A stretch of 64,000 nucleotides of DNA, from positions 1,860,001 through 1,924,000 of the forward strand of contig JADJSD010000001.1 of the NCBI GenBank assembly GCA_016711875.1, given 5' to 3'. Position 1 is the first letter of the stretch, and each line of letters starts with the position of its first letter. The notes below the pieces were generated by a model. The model did not search any database. It had not been told where the DNA came from and saw only the letters and a program-made list of their open reading frames with translations. Of the stretch, positions 43,976-52,636 are shown in pieces. This DNA is from Betaproteobacteria bacterium. Its GTDB lineage: Bacteria > Pseudomonadota > Gammaproteobacteria > Burkholderiales > Usitatibacteraceae. Position numbers and translations under genes: made by a program.

Positions 43976-44356
43976 CTAGCCTTCGCGGAAGGTGAGCTCC
44001 ACGCCGTTGCCCGCGGGGTCCTGCAGGAAGATCTGCACGATCGGCCGCCCCGGCACCTGCGCCGCGTGGTGCGGGATGCGCCGCTCCGCGATGCGCTTCT
44101 CGAAGGCCGGTCGGTCCTCGCATTCGTATGCCGTGTGGTGGAACGTGGATTCCCCCGTGTTGCGGGAGGCCGCCTCGTCGTCGACGACGAGGTGGATCAC
44201 GTCGCGATCGCCGGCGTAGAGCCAGTAGCCCGAGAGCGCGAAGTTGGGCCGCGGGCCCACCGTGAGGCCCAGGACGTCGCAGTAGAAGGCGCGCAGGGAT
44301 TCGACGGCTTCGCGGCCGGCGCGCAGGTTGACGTGGGCGAGTGCGATCGTGGTCAT
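43976..44356 (-). CDS. VOC-family (glyoxalase-like) protein
   Basis: A 126-residue vicinal-oxygen-chelate protein of two beta-alpha-beta-beta-beta units. Candidate metal ligands are His in LAHVNLRA, His in DVIHLVVDD or STFHHTAYE, and Glu in GNGVELTF. It is probably a metal-dependent lyase or dioxygenase on a small metabolite; the exact reaction cannot be assigned. It ends next to the nitroreductase (convergent) and starts two bases after the amidohydrolase stop. Confidence 0.88.
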   Translation of the reverse strand: MTTIALAHVNLRAGREAVESLRAFYCDVLGLTVGPRPNFALSGYWLYAGDRDVIHLVVDDEAASRNTGESTFHHTAYECEDRPAFEKRIAERRIPHHAAQVPGRPIVQIFLQDPAGNGVELTFREG

Positions 44357-44357
44357 G

Positions 44358-45704
44358 TCATTTCACCGTGTTCTTGTACACCTTGCCGTCCTTCATGATG
44401 ACGAGGAAATTCTTCGCCGGATCCTCGACGAGCCCGAGGTTCGCGATCGGGTCCCCGTCGACGAGCAGCAGGTCCGCGAGCGCGCCTTCCTCCACGACGC
44501 CCAGCTTGCCGGGATAGGGCACGCGCGGACCGGAAAGCGCCAGCAGTTCCCCATTATCCGCCGTCGCCATGCGCAGCACTTCCGCCGGCGTGTACCAGCG
44601 GACCATCTTGGCGAGGATCTGGCCCTGGAGGGCCGCCACGGACGAATCGAAGAGCGTGTCGGTGCCCCAGGCCGTCTTCACCTTGTACTTCTTCGCGAGG
44701 GCGTACGCGTTGTCGGTGCCTTTGAACATCTCGAGCTGCTTCACGCGGTTGGGCGAGCCCTCGGGATAGGGCGAGGGGCGATCGTCGAGGAAGGGCTGCA
44801 GGCTCCACCACACGCCCTTCTCGGCCATGAGCTTCACCGTGGCCTCGTCGAGAAGCTGGCCGTGGTCGATGCACTTCACGCCCGCCTCGAGGGCCTGGCG
44901 CACGGCGCGCGGCGTGTACGCGTGCACCGTGACGTAGGTGCCCCAGTTCTCCGCGGCCTCCACGGCCGCGCGGAGCTCCGCCACCGAATACTGGGTGACA
45001 TCCAGCGGGTCGAAGCTCGAGGCGACGCCCCCTCCGGCCATCAGCTTGATCTGGGAGGCGCCCAGCGCCAGCTGCTCGCGCACGCGCTTTCTCACGACGT
45101 CGGCGCTGTCCGCGATGGCCGCGGCCCCGACGCGCTCGCTGTAGCTGAAGTCGTCCGGGCGCGCGGGCAGGTCCGTGGGCAGGCGAAAGTCGCCGTGGCC
45201 GCCGGTCTGCGAGATGAACGCGCCGGAGGACCAGATGCGCGGCCCCTTCACGAGGCCCTGGTCGATGGCGCGCTTGAGGCCCAGCGATGGACCGCCGAGG
45301 TCGCGCACGCTGGTGAAGCCGCGCATCAGCGTGTCCTCGGCTCCCCGGGCAGCGGCCACGTGCACGTAGCCGATCTCGGCCGTCAGCACGGCGAGCTGCG
45401 GCACGGTGGCGAACATGACGTGCGTGTGCGCGTCGATGAGCCCCGGCATGAGCGTGCGGCCGCCGCCCGCGATGCGCAGCGGCGGCGACTCGGTCGACGG
45501 GTCGAGCCGCGTCGCGGAGATGCCGAGGATGCGGTTGTCCACGACCAGCACGTGGCGCGGCGGCGACAGCTGCGCCGACTTGCCGTCGAAGATGCGCACG
45601 TTCTCGAAGATCGTGACGCGGCCGGGGAGCTTCACGACGGGCGAGAGAGCGTTCGCCGCCGTGGTGAAGGCGAGGGTGGCGGCGAAGGCGAGGATCTTCT
45701 TCAA
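44358..45704 (-). CDS. Periplasmic amidohydrolase-family metal hydrolase
   Basis: A 448-residue protein with a signal peptide (LKKILAFAATLAFTTAANAL) from TTG 45704, preceded by AAGGAG at a 10-base spacing. No ATG gives a sensible N-terminus. Metal-site motifs: DAHTHV, the bridging Lys in IKLMAGGG, His in VTVHAYTPRAV, His in CIDHGQLL, Asp in TAWGTDTL. It is of the imidazolonepropionase/prolidase-like subgroup of secreted amidohydrolases. It may cleave periplasmic peptides or acylated amines. It ends by the VOC gene. Confidence 0.88.
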   Translation of the reverse strand: MKKILAFAATLAFTTAANALSPVVKLPGRVTIFENVRIFDGKSAQLSPPRHVLVVDNRILGISATRLDPSTESPPLRIAGGGRTLMPGLIDAHTHVMFATVPQLAVLTAEIGYVHVAAARGAEDTLMRGFTSVRDLGGPSLGLKRAIDQGLVKGPRIWSSGAFISQTGGHGDFRLPTDLPARPDDFSYSERVGAAAIADSADVVRKRVREQLALGASQIKLMAGGGVASSFDPLDVTQYSVAELRAAVEAAENWGTYVTVHAYTPRAVRQALEAGVKCIDHGQLLDEATVKLMAEKGVWWSLQPFLDDRPSPYPEGSPNRVKQLEMFKGTDNAYALAKKYKVKTAWGTDTLFDSSVAALQGQILAKMVRWYTPAEVLRMATADNGELLALSGPRVPYPGKLGVVEEGALADLLLVDGDPIANLGLVEDPAKNFLVIMKDGKVYKNTVK

Positions 45705-45718
45705 AAGGGGGATGCTCC

Positions 45719-46393
45719 TTACTTGGGGGCGGGGTCGACGACGAGCTTGCCGAGGAAGGGGAGCCAGAAGGCGAGCGCCTCGCGATACTCGCTTTCCTCG
45801 ATGCGCTCGCCGCGCGGGCGGCGGATCTCGATGGCGACATGCCAGTAGAGGGAAGCGGACTGCGCCTCGAGGTTGCAGATGCCGCTGTCGAGCACGGAGG
45901 CGTTCCGGTCGCACAGCGTGCCCTTCACGAGCGTGAAGCCGGCGGGAAGGAGTCGCTTGCCTTCGTCCGACAGGAACTTCCAGTCGGTCTCGACCTCCTC
46001 GAAGGTGGCTTGGCGGGGCGGGTCCTTGCGGAAATTGACCGAGAGCCGCGTGCTGCGCAGCAGGTCGGCCCCGTCGCGCGGAATGCCCGAGAGCACCTTG
46101 CCCGCCTCGGTGCGCGTGTAGACGAACGAACCGGCGTCCTCGCAGATCATGGGGCGGCTCTCGAGATCGCAGCGCAGCAGGTGGGGCTTGTCGGCGAGTT
46201 CCTTCGGGATGCACAGGAACGTGACGCGAGCGTCCGCGAAGGCGCCTGCCGCGCTCTCGGCCCGCCCGGGCGGGCATTGCACGGCCTTCAGGTCGGCCGG
46301 CAGTTGCACCGCGCTCTTCGACTTGCCGCAGCCGGCGACGAAGATGGCAAGCAGGATGAGGGCGGCGAGGGGGAGCGGGCGGATCGGCGACAT
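45719..46393 (-). CDS. Predicted lipoprotein, unknown function
   Basis: A 224-residue protein; ATG 46393 gives signal MSPIRPLPLAALILLAIFVAGC with lipobox VAGC and then GKSKS. An upstream ATG (46435) would add a Pro/Arg-rich piece. The mature part contains five further Cys (AVQC, TFLC, LLRC, MIC, GTLC, GIC), probably in disulphides, and a TRTEAGKVLSGIPRDG segment. It lies 14 bases before the amidohydrolase gene and is probably co-transcribed. Not a family I recognise. Confidence 0.78.
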   Translation of the reverse strand: MSPIRPLPLAALILLAIFVAGCGKSKSAVQLPADLKAVQCPPGRAESAAGAFADARVTFLCIPKELADKPHLLRCDLESRPMICEDAGSFVYTRTEAGKVLSGIPRDGADLLRSTRLSVNFRKDPPRQATFEEVETDWKFLSDEGKRLLPAGFTLVKGTLCDRNASVLDSGICNLEAQSASLYWHVAIEIRRPRGERIEESEYREALAFWLPFLGKLVVDPAPK

Positions 46394-46474
46394 GGGGCGT
46401 GGCGGCAGGCGGGGAGGGAAGGGCGATGCTAGCAATTTTCACCCGACCCGGCTCGTCGCCGAAGGGCGACGAGG

Positions 46475-47422
46475 CTACTTCAGCGCGTGGCGCGAGAAGA
46501 ACTCCCAGATGACGTCGGTCGCCAGGAGTCGGTCCGTCCGCTTTCCCACCATCGACTCCGGCAGCAGGCTCCTGCCGCCGGCCCACGTGTGGCCCAGGCC
46601 CGCGACCTTCACGAACGCCACCTCCGAGCCCTCCCGGCAGGGCCCCCAGGATTCGGTGCGTATGCCGTTCGCCTCCGACACGCGCCGCGCGGCACTCTCG
46701 CACCCGTTCGCGCGGACCCATTTGGCGATCGTCTCGCGCACCGGGGGCTTGGGCTTTGCGCGGACCTTGTCCGATTGCCCGCTCGCGAGCCGGGGCACGC
46801 CGCCGCCGATGAGGTTGAGCGGGTCGGCATCGCCCGTGATGTAGAGCATGGGCACGGGCCGTTCGAGCGTTCCGGGCTCTTGCCAGGCGGCCCCGGCCAC
46901 GGGGGCGATCGCGGCGATGCGCTTGGCCGAGCGCGCGCCCCAGAGAAAGCTCATCGAGGCGCCGTTGGAGAACCCGGCGACATAGACGCGCCGCGAATCC
47001 ACGGCGTAACGGGCGGCGAGGTCGTCCAGCAGGGTGTCGAGAAAGGCCACGTCGTCCGGCGCCGCCTGCCCCGGGTAGAAGCGCTCCGAGCCGTCGTTCC
47101 AGAGCTGCGGGTTGCGGCTGAAGTGGCTCTCGCGCCTGCGGTCCGGCGCGAGAGCATCGGGGTACACCGCGAGAAAGCGTTCGCGGTCGGCCTTGTCGTT
47201 CCAGCCCGTTTCCCAGGCCGCCGCCTTGCCGGTGCCGCCGCCGCCGTGGAGCATCACGACGACGGGCAGCGTGCGGCTGCCGGTGCTGTCGGGCACGTGC
47301 ACGCGGTAATGCCGGGTCGCGCCGCCGGACTCGAGCGTGTGCTCGCGGTCGGCGGCGAGCGCGAGGGCCGCCCCGCCGGTGAAGGCCAGCACAAGGGCTG
47401 CCCGGATCGCCCGTGCGATCAT
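46475..47422 (-). CDS. LpqC/PHB-depolymerase-like secreted esterase
   Basis: A 315-residue alpha/beta-hydrolase with a signal peptide (ALVLAFTGGAALALAAD) from ATG 47422. The oxyanion motif is VVMLHGGGG, the nucleophile elbow AGFSNGAS, the acid region ITGDADPLNLIGG and the base His in GLGHTWAGG. This is the poly(3-hydroxybutyrate) depolymerase/feruloyl-esterase family (LpqC). The substrate is a polyester or aryl ester, probably outside the cytoplasm. It overlaps the GNAT gene stop by 4 bases (ATGA). Confidence 0.9.
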   Translation of the reverse strand: MIARAIRAALVLAFTGGAALALAADREHTLESGGATRHYRVHVPDSTGSRTLPVVVMLHGGGGTGKAAAWETGWNDKADRERFLAVYPDALAPDRRRESHFSRNPQLWNDGSERFYPGQAAPDDVAFLDTLLDDLAARYAVDSRRVYVAGFSNGASMSFLWGARSAKRIAAIAPVAGAAWQEPGTLERPVPMLYITGDADPLNLIGGGVPRLASGQSDKVRAKPKPPVRETIAKWVRANGCESAARRVSEANGIRTESWGPCREGSEVAFVKVAGLGHTWAGGRSLLPESMVGKRTDRLLATDVIWEFFSRHALK

Positions 47423-47973
47423 CGCTCGGTCCTCGCCGCTTGCCCGGCTCCGGCGCGCAGCGCCTGCGGGCTCGGCCACGCGTAGCGGAACTTCGGCACC
47501 CGCCCGCCATCCGGGGCCTCCCACACGTCGCGCTCCACGTTGCGCGCCCCGATGCGCTCGTAGAAGGCGCGCGCGGGCGCGTTGGGTTCCAGCACCCACA
47601 GCCACACGCCGCCGCGCGTCCCGTGGCGCTCGCACCATTCGCCCACCGCATCCATGAGGCGCGCGCCGATGCCCCGCCCCTGAAAGGTCGCGGCGACATG
47701 CAGTGCGTGAACGTAGCTGCCCCACGCGGCATCGTGGTTCGCGTGCAGGTGCACGAAGCCGGCGAGTTCGCCTTGCGCTTCGGCCACGATCACGGCCTGT
47801 CCCGGTACGGGCGATGCCAGGGCGTTCGACCAGAAGGCGCCGCGCTCGGCGTCGATGTCGCCGTCGAGCCAGGCGTCGCTCATCATCCCGCGATAGAAGC
47901 CGCGCCAGCTGCGTGCGTGCAGGCGGGCGAGGGCCGTCGCATCGGCGGCCGCGGCTTCGCGCAGGACGATCAA
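47419..47973 (-). CDS. GNAT-family N-acetyltransferase
   Basis: A 184-residue acetyltransferase: LREAAAADATALARLHARSW at the start (motif C/D), acetyl-CoA loop FQGRGIGARLMDAV (R/Q-x-x-G-x-G/A), and WLWVLEPNAPARAFYERIGAR (motif B). It transfers an acetyl group to an amine of unknown identity. It is translationally coupled to the downstream esterase. Confidence 0.92.
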   Translation of the reverse strand: MIVLREAAAADATALARLHARSWRGFYRGMMSDAWLDGDIDAERGAFWSNALASPVPGQAVIVAEAQGELAGFVHLHANHDAAWGSYVHALHVAATFQGRGIGARLMDAVGEWCERHGTRGGVWLWVLEPNAPARAFYERIGARNVERDVWEAPDGGRVPKFRYAWPSPQALRAGAGQAARTER

Positions 47974-47983
47974 GCGGCGTATC

Positions 47984-48355
47984 TCACTTCATCGAGTGCA
48001 ACCCGAAGAGGTTGCCCTCGGTGTCGAAGGCGAGCGTGCAGAATCCGTACTCGCCGATGGAAAAGCGCTCGCGCATGATCCGGCCCCCGGCGGGCACGAT
48101 GCGCGCCTCTTCCGTGGAACAGTCGTCGCACGAGAAGTAGACCAGCGTGCTGTTGCCCCCGGAAGGACAGCCCTCCATGCGCACGAGGGCGCCGGAGGCA
48201 CCGTACATCTCGGCGTTCATCGGGAAGGCGTTCATCTCGAGGTCGACGCCCGGCAGCTTGTCGAGCTTCACGCCGAGCACCTTCTGGTAGAAATCGGTGG
48301 CGCGTTCCATGTCCTGCACGTAGATCTCGAACCAGCCGACGGGGTTGCGGGTCAT
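47984..48355 (-). CDS. VOC-family protein (glyoxalase/bleomycin-resistance-like)
   Basis: A 123-residue protein: VGWFEIYVQDMERATDFYQKVLGVKL, ALVRMEGCPSGGNSTLVYFSCDDC, MRERFSIGEYGFCTLAFDTEGNLFGLHS. This is the PhnB/YdeR-like VOC pattern. The usual metal ligands are not all obvious (no N-terminal His), so it may be a non-metal member. Gene is in a minus-strand run of accessory enzymes. Confidence 0.9.
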   Translation of the reverse strand: MTRNPVGWFEIYVQDMERATDFYQKVLGVKLDKLPGVDLEMNAFPMNAEMYGASGALVRMEGCPSGGNSTLVYFSCDDCSTEEARIVPAGGRIMRERFSIGEYGFCTLAFDTEGNLFGLHSMK

Positions 48356-48443
48356 GTCGTGATCCTTTCGGGTCGGGGGGGAGGGGCGGATCGATGGTAG
48401 CGGGCGGATCGTGCGCCCGTGTGACGGTTTCTCTCCCCCGCGA

Positions 48444-49064
48444 TCAGAAATCGAACGCGCGGTATCGGCCGTCCTTCTCGCCGTCTTCCCGGAAATGCAG
48501 GGTGCCCTTCTCGATCCGCCAGGGACCCGCCACGGGCTTGCGGTCCTTGAGCTGCGTCGTGAGCTTCGCGCCGTCCGTCGCCCAGGTGCCGGTGGCCGTC
48601 TCGAAGGGCACGCTCAATTGCACGATGCCCGCCCGGCCGAAGCGCATGTACGCGATGCCGCCCGAGTAGTGCTTGAAGGACCACTCGCCCACGATGGGAT
48701 GCGTGCCCGGGAAGGGCTGGCCCACGCGCTTCATGAGCTGCCGGCCTTCGGGCTTCGTGGGGTTCATGGTGAGCGTGTCGCCCAGCAGCGTGAAGTCCTG
48801 CGTGGTGACCTTGCTCGTGGGCGCGTGGTTCTCGTCGAGCTCGGTGAGGCTCAGGCGCGCGCCCTGGATGGCGTAGCGGTAGTCGACGAGGGCGCCGAAG
48901 GTGCGCGTGGCGACGCCGTTCGGCGCGAAGACCCATTGGGGGGCGAGGCCGCCGCGCGTGCGGCCCGTGGCGGACCACATGCCGGCGAGCGTGTCGGCGG
49001 CCTGCGCCGCACCGGGCGGGAGCGAAGCGATGGCCAGGAAGAGGGCAGCCAAGGCGCGGATCAT
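48444..49064 (-). CDS. Secreted hypothetical protein
   Basis: A 206-residue protein with a signal peptide (MIRALAALFLAIASLPPGAAQAAD) and a domain of predicted beta strands: LAGMWSATGRTRGGLAPQWVFAPNG, IVGEWSFKHYSGGIAYMRFGRAG, TATGTWATDGAKLTTQL. The repeated GxWS/GTW strands suggest a lipocalin-like or DUF-type beta-barrel fold of two sheets. Start ATG 49064 overlaps the GNAT stop (ATGA). Family not recognised. Confidence 0.78.
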   Translation of the reverse strand: MIRALAALFLAIASLPPGAAQAADTLAGMWSATGRTRGGLAPQWVFAPNGVATRTFGALVDYRYAIQGARLSLTELDENHAPTSKVTTQDFTLLGDTLTMNPTKPEGRQLMKRVGQPFPGTHPIVGEWSFKHYSGGIAYMRFGRAGIVQLSVPFETATGTWATDGAKLTTQLKDRKPVAGPWRIEKGTLHFREDGEKDGRYRAFDF

Positions 49065-49681
49065 GGCGAGCGCCGGGCGGCGGGCTTCCGGGGCGCCGCC
49101 GCCTTCCGCAGGGCTTTCCTCATCACCGGCCGGCCCGGCGTGTGACGTGCCACTTCGGTGAAGCCGGCCTTGTCGTACATCGATTTCCTGCCGAACCAGA
49201 GGGAATCGTCCGCGACCTTGCCTTCGGGTTCCTTCGGGTAGGCCTCGATGATCGCGGCGCCCTGCTTTTTCGCCCAGGCCACGGCGCCCTCGAGCAGGGC
49301 CGTCGCGACGCCCTGCCCGCGGAATTCCGACGGCACCACGAAGCAGACGATGGACCAGACGGGTTTTTCGTCCACGGCCTTCATGGCACGCGAACGGGCA
49401 AGGCGCTTGAAATCCTCGCGCGGCCCGAGGGTCACCCAGCCGACGGGCTTGCCGCCGCGGTACGCGATGAGGCCGGGCGGCGGTCCCTGCGCGACGAGGT
49501 CGTGGAGAGATTGCTTTCGCGCCAGTACGGGCTGCTTGCCGCCGGGCAGGATGAACGAGCCCGTCTCGCGGTAGAACATGCACCAGCAGCCGCGCGCGAC
49601 CGAGCAGCCCCGCGCCATGAACACGGCCTCGAGGTCCGGCCAGCGTTCGGGCGTCAGGGGGCGGATGGCGAGGGCGGGCAT
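49061..49681 (-). CDS. GNAT-family N-acetyltransferase
   Basis: A 206-residue acetyltransferase: N-terminal LTPERWPDLEAVFMARGCSVARGCWCMFY, then GLIAYRGGKPVGWVTLGPREDF, CFVVPSEFRGQGVATALLEGAVAWA (acetyl-CoA loop RGQGVA), AIIEAYPKEPEGKVADDSLWFG. The Cys-rich GCSVARGCWC start is characteristic of a subgroup often found as solitary resistance-like proteins. Substrate unknown. Coupled to the downstream secreted-protein gene. Confidence 0.92.
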   Translation of the reverse strand: MPALAIRPLTPERWPDLEAVFMARGCSVARGCWCMFYRETGSFILPGGKQPVLARKQSLHDLVAQGPPPGLIAYRGGKPVGWVTLGPREDFKRLARSRAMKAVDEKPVWSIVCFVVPSEFRGQGVATALLEGAVAWAKKQGAAIIEAYPKEPEGKVADDSLWFGRKSMYDKAGFTEVARHTPGRPVMRKALRKAAAPRKPAARRSP

Positions 49682-49699
49682 GTCCGGGATTCTAGCGGG

Positions 49700-50080
49700 C
49701 TACTCGCGCCGGGGCAGGAAGCCGCGCAGCTGCCAGACCACGACGCCGCCCAGGGCGAGGTGGATCGCGGCGCGGAAGACATCGCCCGCGAGCAGGACCG
49801 CGAGGGCGGTGGCGACGATCACGCCCCCCACGACGACGAGGTGCCCGCGCGCGAGGCGGCCGTGGCGCAGCAGCGACCAGCCGATGGCGAGGAGCGTCAC
49901 GGCGTAGGCCGGGAAGATCCAGGCGGTGAGGACGAATCGCGGATGGGCGAGCAGGTCGCCGCCGGTCTCCCGGAGCCGCAGCGCGAGCAGGACGGTGCCG
50001 GCGGCCGTGGCGACCCCGAGGGCGGTGGCGAGGAACCCGAAGACGAGGGTTCGCATGCGGCGGTGGCGGTCGACGTTCAT
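49700..50080 (-). CDS. Small four-helix membrane protein
   Basis: A 126-residue inner-membrane protein with four hydrophobic segments: LVFGFLATALGVATAAGTVLLAL, FVLTAWIFPAYAVTLLAIGWSLL, HLVVVGGVIVATALAVLLAG, FRAAIHLALGGVVVWQL. It has charged loops (DRHRRMR start, RHGRLARG). No family recognised. It is preceded by a short gap and followed by the GNAT gene, with 18 bases between. Confidence 0.7.
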   Translation of the reverse strand: MNVDRHRRMRTLVFGFLATALGVATAAGTVLLALRLRETGGDLLAHPRFVLTAWIFPAYAVTLLAIGWSLLRHGRLARGHLVVVGGVIVATALAVLLAGDVFRAAIHLALGGVVVWQLRGFLPRRE

Positions 50081-50134
50081 GGGCAGGGAAAATGCTACGG
50101 AATTTCGGCGCGCCCGCCTACCTCGGCCCCGCCG

Positions 50135-50983
50135 CTACCGCGAGCCCGCCTTGCGGTTCGCATAGTGCGCGGCCTTCGTCTCGTCGCCGGTCGAGCGGTA
50201 AAGAAGCGCGAGTTCCTCGAAGACGTACGGATCGGGCTTGCCGTCGGCGTCGCCTTCCCTCTCCAGCCGCAGCTGGATGGCGATCGCCTCGTTCGTGCGA
50301 CCCATCGCGCGCAGCGTCCACGCCACCATCCAGCGGGCGGTCCGCGTGGCGACCGCGTTCGTTCCCCGCTCGCGGATCGCGACCACCTTCTCGAATTCGG
50401 CGAGCGCTTCGCCGAGGCGGCCCTGCTGGTGGAGCGCGTAGCCGAGGTTGTTTCGCACCGAGCCTTCCCAGGCTTTCGCGGCCGGCTGGTCCGAAGCCAG
50501 GACCAGGGCGAGTGCGTCGCGCGCCCACCTCTCCTGGTCCGCGGGAGCGGTGTCGAGGAAGGCCATCATGTGGATGGCGTCGATGGCCAGGCCGTCGAGC
50601 TTTCCCTGGCGGGCCAAGGCGAGCGAGGCTTCGAAGTGCCCGCGCGCGCGCGACTTCGCCTGTGGCGTTTGCGAGGCGGGCGGGTGACTGGCGGAGGCGA
50701 AGGTCCGGCCCATCTCGAGCTCCCACCGGGCCTTCGCCGCGGGGCCCGCGACTTTCGCTTCGGCCTCGATCTGCGCGAGGAGGGTACGCGCCTTGTCGAA
50801 ATCCTTGCGGATGCCCCAGGTGCGCGCGATCTGCGTCTGGAGGACGAGCGCGTCGTCGCCCGTCGAGGTGGAGAGCGCCTGGCGGAAACGCCGCTCGCTC
50901 CCGGCGGGATCGGAGAAGTCCCACAGGGACGCGATGTCCGGGCTCGTGGTGGCTAGCACGCCGCAAAGGAGCAGGCCGATCAT
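50135..50983 (-). CDS. TPR-repeat protein
   Basis: A 282-residue protein with a weak N-terminal hydrophobic segment (MIGLLLCGVLATT) and at least four tetratricopeptide-like units: ALVLQTQIARTWGIRKDFDKARTLLAQI, AHFEAS-type units, NNLGYALHQQGRLGEALAEFEKVVAI, VAWTLRAMGRTNEAIAIQLRLE, EELALLYRSTGDETKAAHYANR. Such proteins are scaffolds. ATG 50983 overlaps the preceding gene stop (ATGA). Confidence 0.82.
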   Translation of the reverse strand: MIGLLLCGVLATTSPDIASLWDFSDPAGSERRFRQALSTSTGDDALVLQTQIARTWGIRKDFDKARTLLAQIEAEAKVAGPAAKARWELEMGRTFASASHPPASQTPQAKSRARGHFEASLALARQGKLDGLAIDAIHMMAFLDTAPADQERWARDALALVLASDQPAAKAWEGSVRNNLGYALHQQGRLGEALAEFEKVVAIRERGTNAVATRTARWMVAWTLRAMGRTNEAIAIQLRLEREGDADGKPDPYVFEELALLYRSTGDETKAAHYANRKAGSR

Positions 50984-51537
50984 GGTTCGATGGCCGGCGC
51001 AACGGGGCCCCAGGATTCGAAGAACCGCCCTTCGTCGTTCACGCCCAGGGGATACCGCAGCCGGTCCAGCCAGAGCCGGTCCGCGTGTTCCGGCAGCACG
51101 GGCGCCCGAAGCGCCGCCTCGAACTGCCCCGCCGCCTGCTCGGCAAAGTGCGCTTCCATCGCCAACCGCTCCGCGGTGGGGTGGGAATCGCGCTGGCTTT
51201 CCGGCACTTCGAGAAGGCTGGTCTGCGAGTGCCGCCCATCGCGGTGAACGCCGATCACCTTGAAGATGCGCCCGGGCAGCCAGACGCACTGGCCCCATTC
51301 CATGTCGGGCGAGAGGCGATCGAGGCAGGTGGCGCCGGCGGAAACGATCAGGTAGCGGTGCAGCGCGGCGAACCCGCCGAACTTGTACGTGGCGTCGCAG
51401 AGCGAGGGCTCGCGGAAGTTGATGCCGACCTGGTAGAGGTCGCGAACGCCGGGCGCGAGAGCCGTGTCGCGGTAGAAGGCGAAGTACCGGCCGGGAAGCG
51501 CTTGCGGCGGGCCGGACTGGAGTATCGGGAGCGGCAT
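50980..51537 (-). CDS. Hypothetical protein, TPR partner
   Basis: A 185-residue cytosolic protein with no signal: ALPGRYFAFYRDTALAPGVRDLYQVGINF, YKFGGFAALHRYLIVSAGATCLDRLSPDMEWGQCVWLPGRIFKVIGVHRDG, then a helical end (AMEAHFAEQAAGQFEAALRAP). The only clue is its tight coupling to the TPR gene. I do not recognise the family. Confidence 0.7.
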   Translation of the reverse strand: MPLPILQSGPPQALPGRYFAFYRDTALAPGVRDLYQVGINFREPSLCDATYKFGGFAALHRYLIVSAGATCLDRLSPDMEWGQCVWLPGRIFKVIGVHRDGRHSQTSLLEVPESQRDSHPTAERLAMEAHFAEQAAGQFEAALRAPVLPEHADRLWLDRLRYPLGVNDEGRFFESWGPVAPAIEP

Positions 51538-51626
51538 CTTCCCATTCTAGGCGACGCCGTTTCATTTACCGTCGCGGGGATGCCTGGCGTGAGCAGCCGG
51601 GGGCTCCCCCCGCGAGGCAGGGGTGT

Positions 51627-52634
51627 TCATGGGCCCGGCCTTTCCACGGTGCCGTCGGGCCGGCGCGCGAACCGGCCCTGCGTTCCGTTCACGGGGTCGG
51701 GTCTTCCCCAGCACCACCCGCCGAACCTCGTGCGCTCGTAGTCCGCGAAAGCCTGCTGCAACTCGGCGCGCGTGTTCATCACGAAGGGGCCGTACTGCGC
51801 CACGGGCTCCGCGATGGGCTTGCCCTGGAGCACGAGCAACTCGACGGGCGCATCGGTCGCTTCCAGGGGCAGGGGTACTTCGGGATCCGCGACCACGAGT
51901 CTCGGCCGGGCCAGGGCCTCGCCCGCGATCCGGAGGTTCTCTCCCGCGAAGAAGTAGAGGAACCGGTTCGAGCCGCGCGCGGCCGGCGGCATCGTCCACC
52001 TGGCGCCGGCCTCCATCCGGATCGTCCAGATGGCGACGTCGCTTTCCGGCCGCGAGGCGTACGAGTGCGGCGGCGGTGCGGGAGGGCGCACGTCGCCCAG
52101 CGCGCCGGCGACGACGGTGACCTCGACGCCGGCCACGGGATACGCGCGCGGCACCGTGTCGGCCCAGAACATCGCGAAATACGGGGGTGCCATCTTGTCC
52201 GCGGCCGGCAGGTTGAGCCAGATCTGGAAGAGCTCGAGCGTGTTCTCGCGGTCCTCGTGCACCAGCGGAAACATCTCCGCGTGCTGGATGCCGGCGCCCG
52301 CCGTGAGCCACTGCACGTCGCCTTCCCCGTAGCGCGCCTGCGCGCCGAGTGAATCGGAATGGTCGACGAGGCCGCGGCGCACCACCGTCACCGTCTCGAA
52401 GCCGCGGTGCGGATGCTGAGGAAAGCCGGGCACCGTCGCCCCGTGGTACAGGCTCCATCCGTCCTTGCCCGCGAAATCCTGGCCGATGGTTCGGCCGGCG
52501 AGCGAGGCGGCGGGGCCGAGGCGGCCGTCGCCCTTCGGATAGAAGTCGAGGTGGTGGACGCAGAAGAGAAACGGGTTCGGCGTCTCCCACGGCGGCGCAC
52601 CGAGGGGGGCGATGCGAAGGAGGGGGCTCGCCAT
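51627..52634 (-). CDS. Pirin-family protein
   Basis: A 335-residue bicupin. N-terminal cupin metal-site motif HPHRGFETVTVVRRG, then GDVQWLTAGAGIQHAEMF, supplying His and Glu ligands; the second cupin lies at about 190-290 (FAGENLRIAGEAL, VELLVLQGKPIAEPVAQYGPFVMN). Pirins bind Fe and some cleave quercetin. It ends with FGGWCWGRPDP, typical for the family. The gene overlaps none but lies two bases from the next. Confidence 0.92.
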   Translation of the reverse strand: MASPLLRIAPLGAPPWETPNPFLFCVHHLDFYPKGDGRLGPAASLAGRTIGQDFAGKDGWSLYHGATVPGFPQHPHRGFETVTVVRRGLVDHSDSLGAQARYGEGDVQWLTAGAGIQHAEMFPLVHEDRENTLELFQIWLNLPAADKMAPPYFAMFWADTVPRAYPVAGVEVTVVAGALGDVRPPAPPPHSYASRPESDVAIWTIRMEAGARWTMPPAARGSNRFLYFFAGENLRIAGEALARPRLVVADPEVPLPLEATDAPVELLVLQGKPIAEPVAQYGPFVMNTRAELQQAFADYERTRFGGWCWGRPDPVNGTQGRFARRPDGTVERPGP

Positions 52635-52636
52635 GG

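Noticed and set aside
44358..47732. One 1,124-codon open frame on the minus strand covering several genes
   Set aside because: Only the amidohydrolase portion has protein-like sequence; the rest is antisense or shifted copies of the esterase and lipoprotein genes. High GC makes stop codons rare in such shadows.
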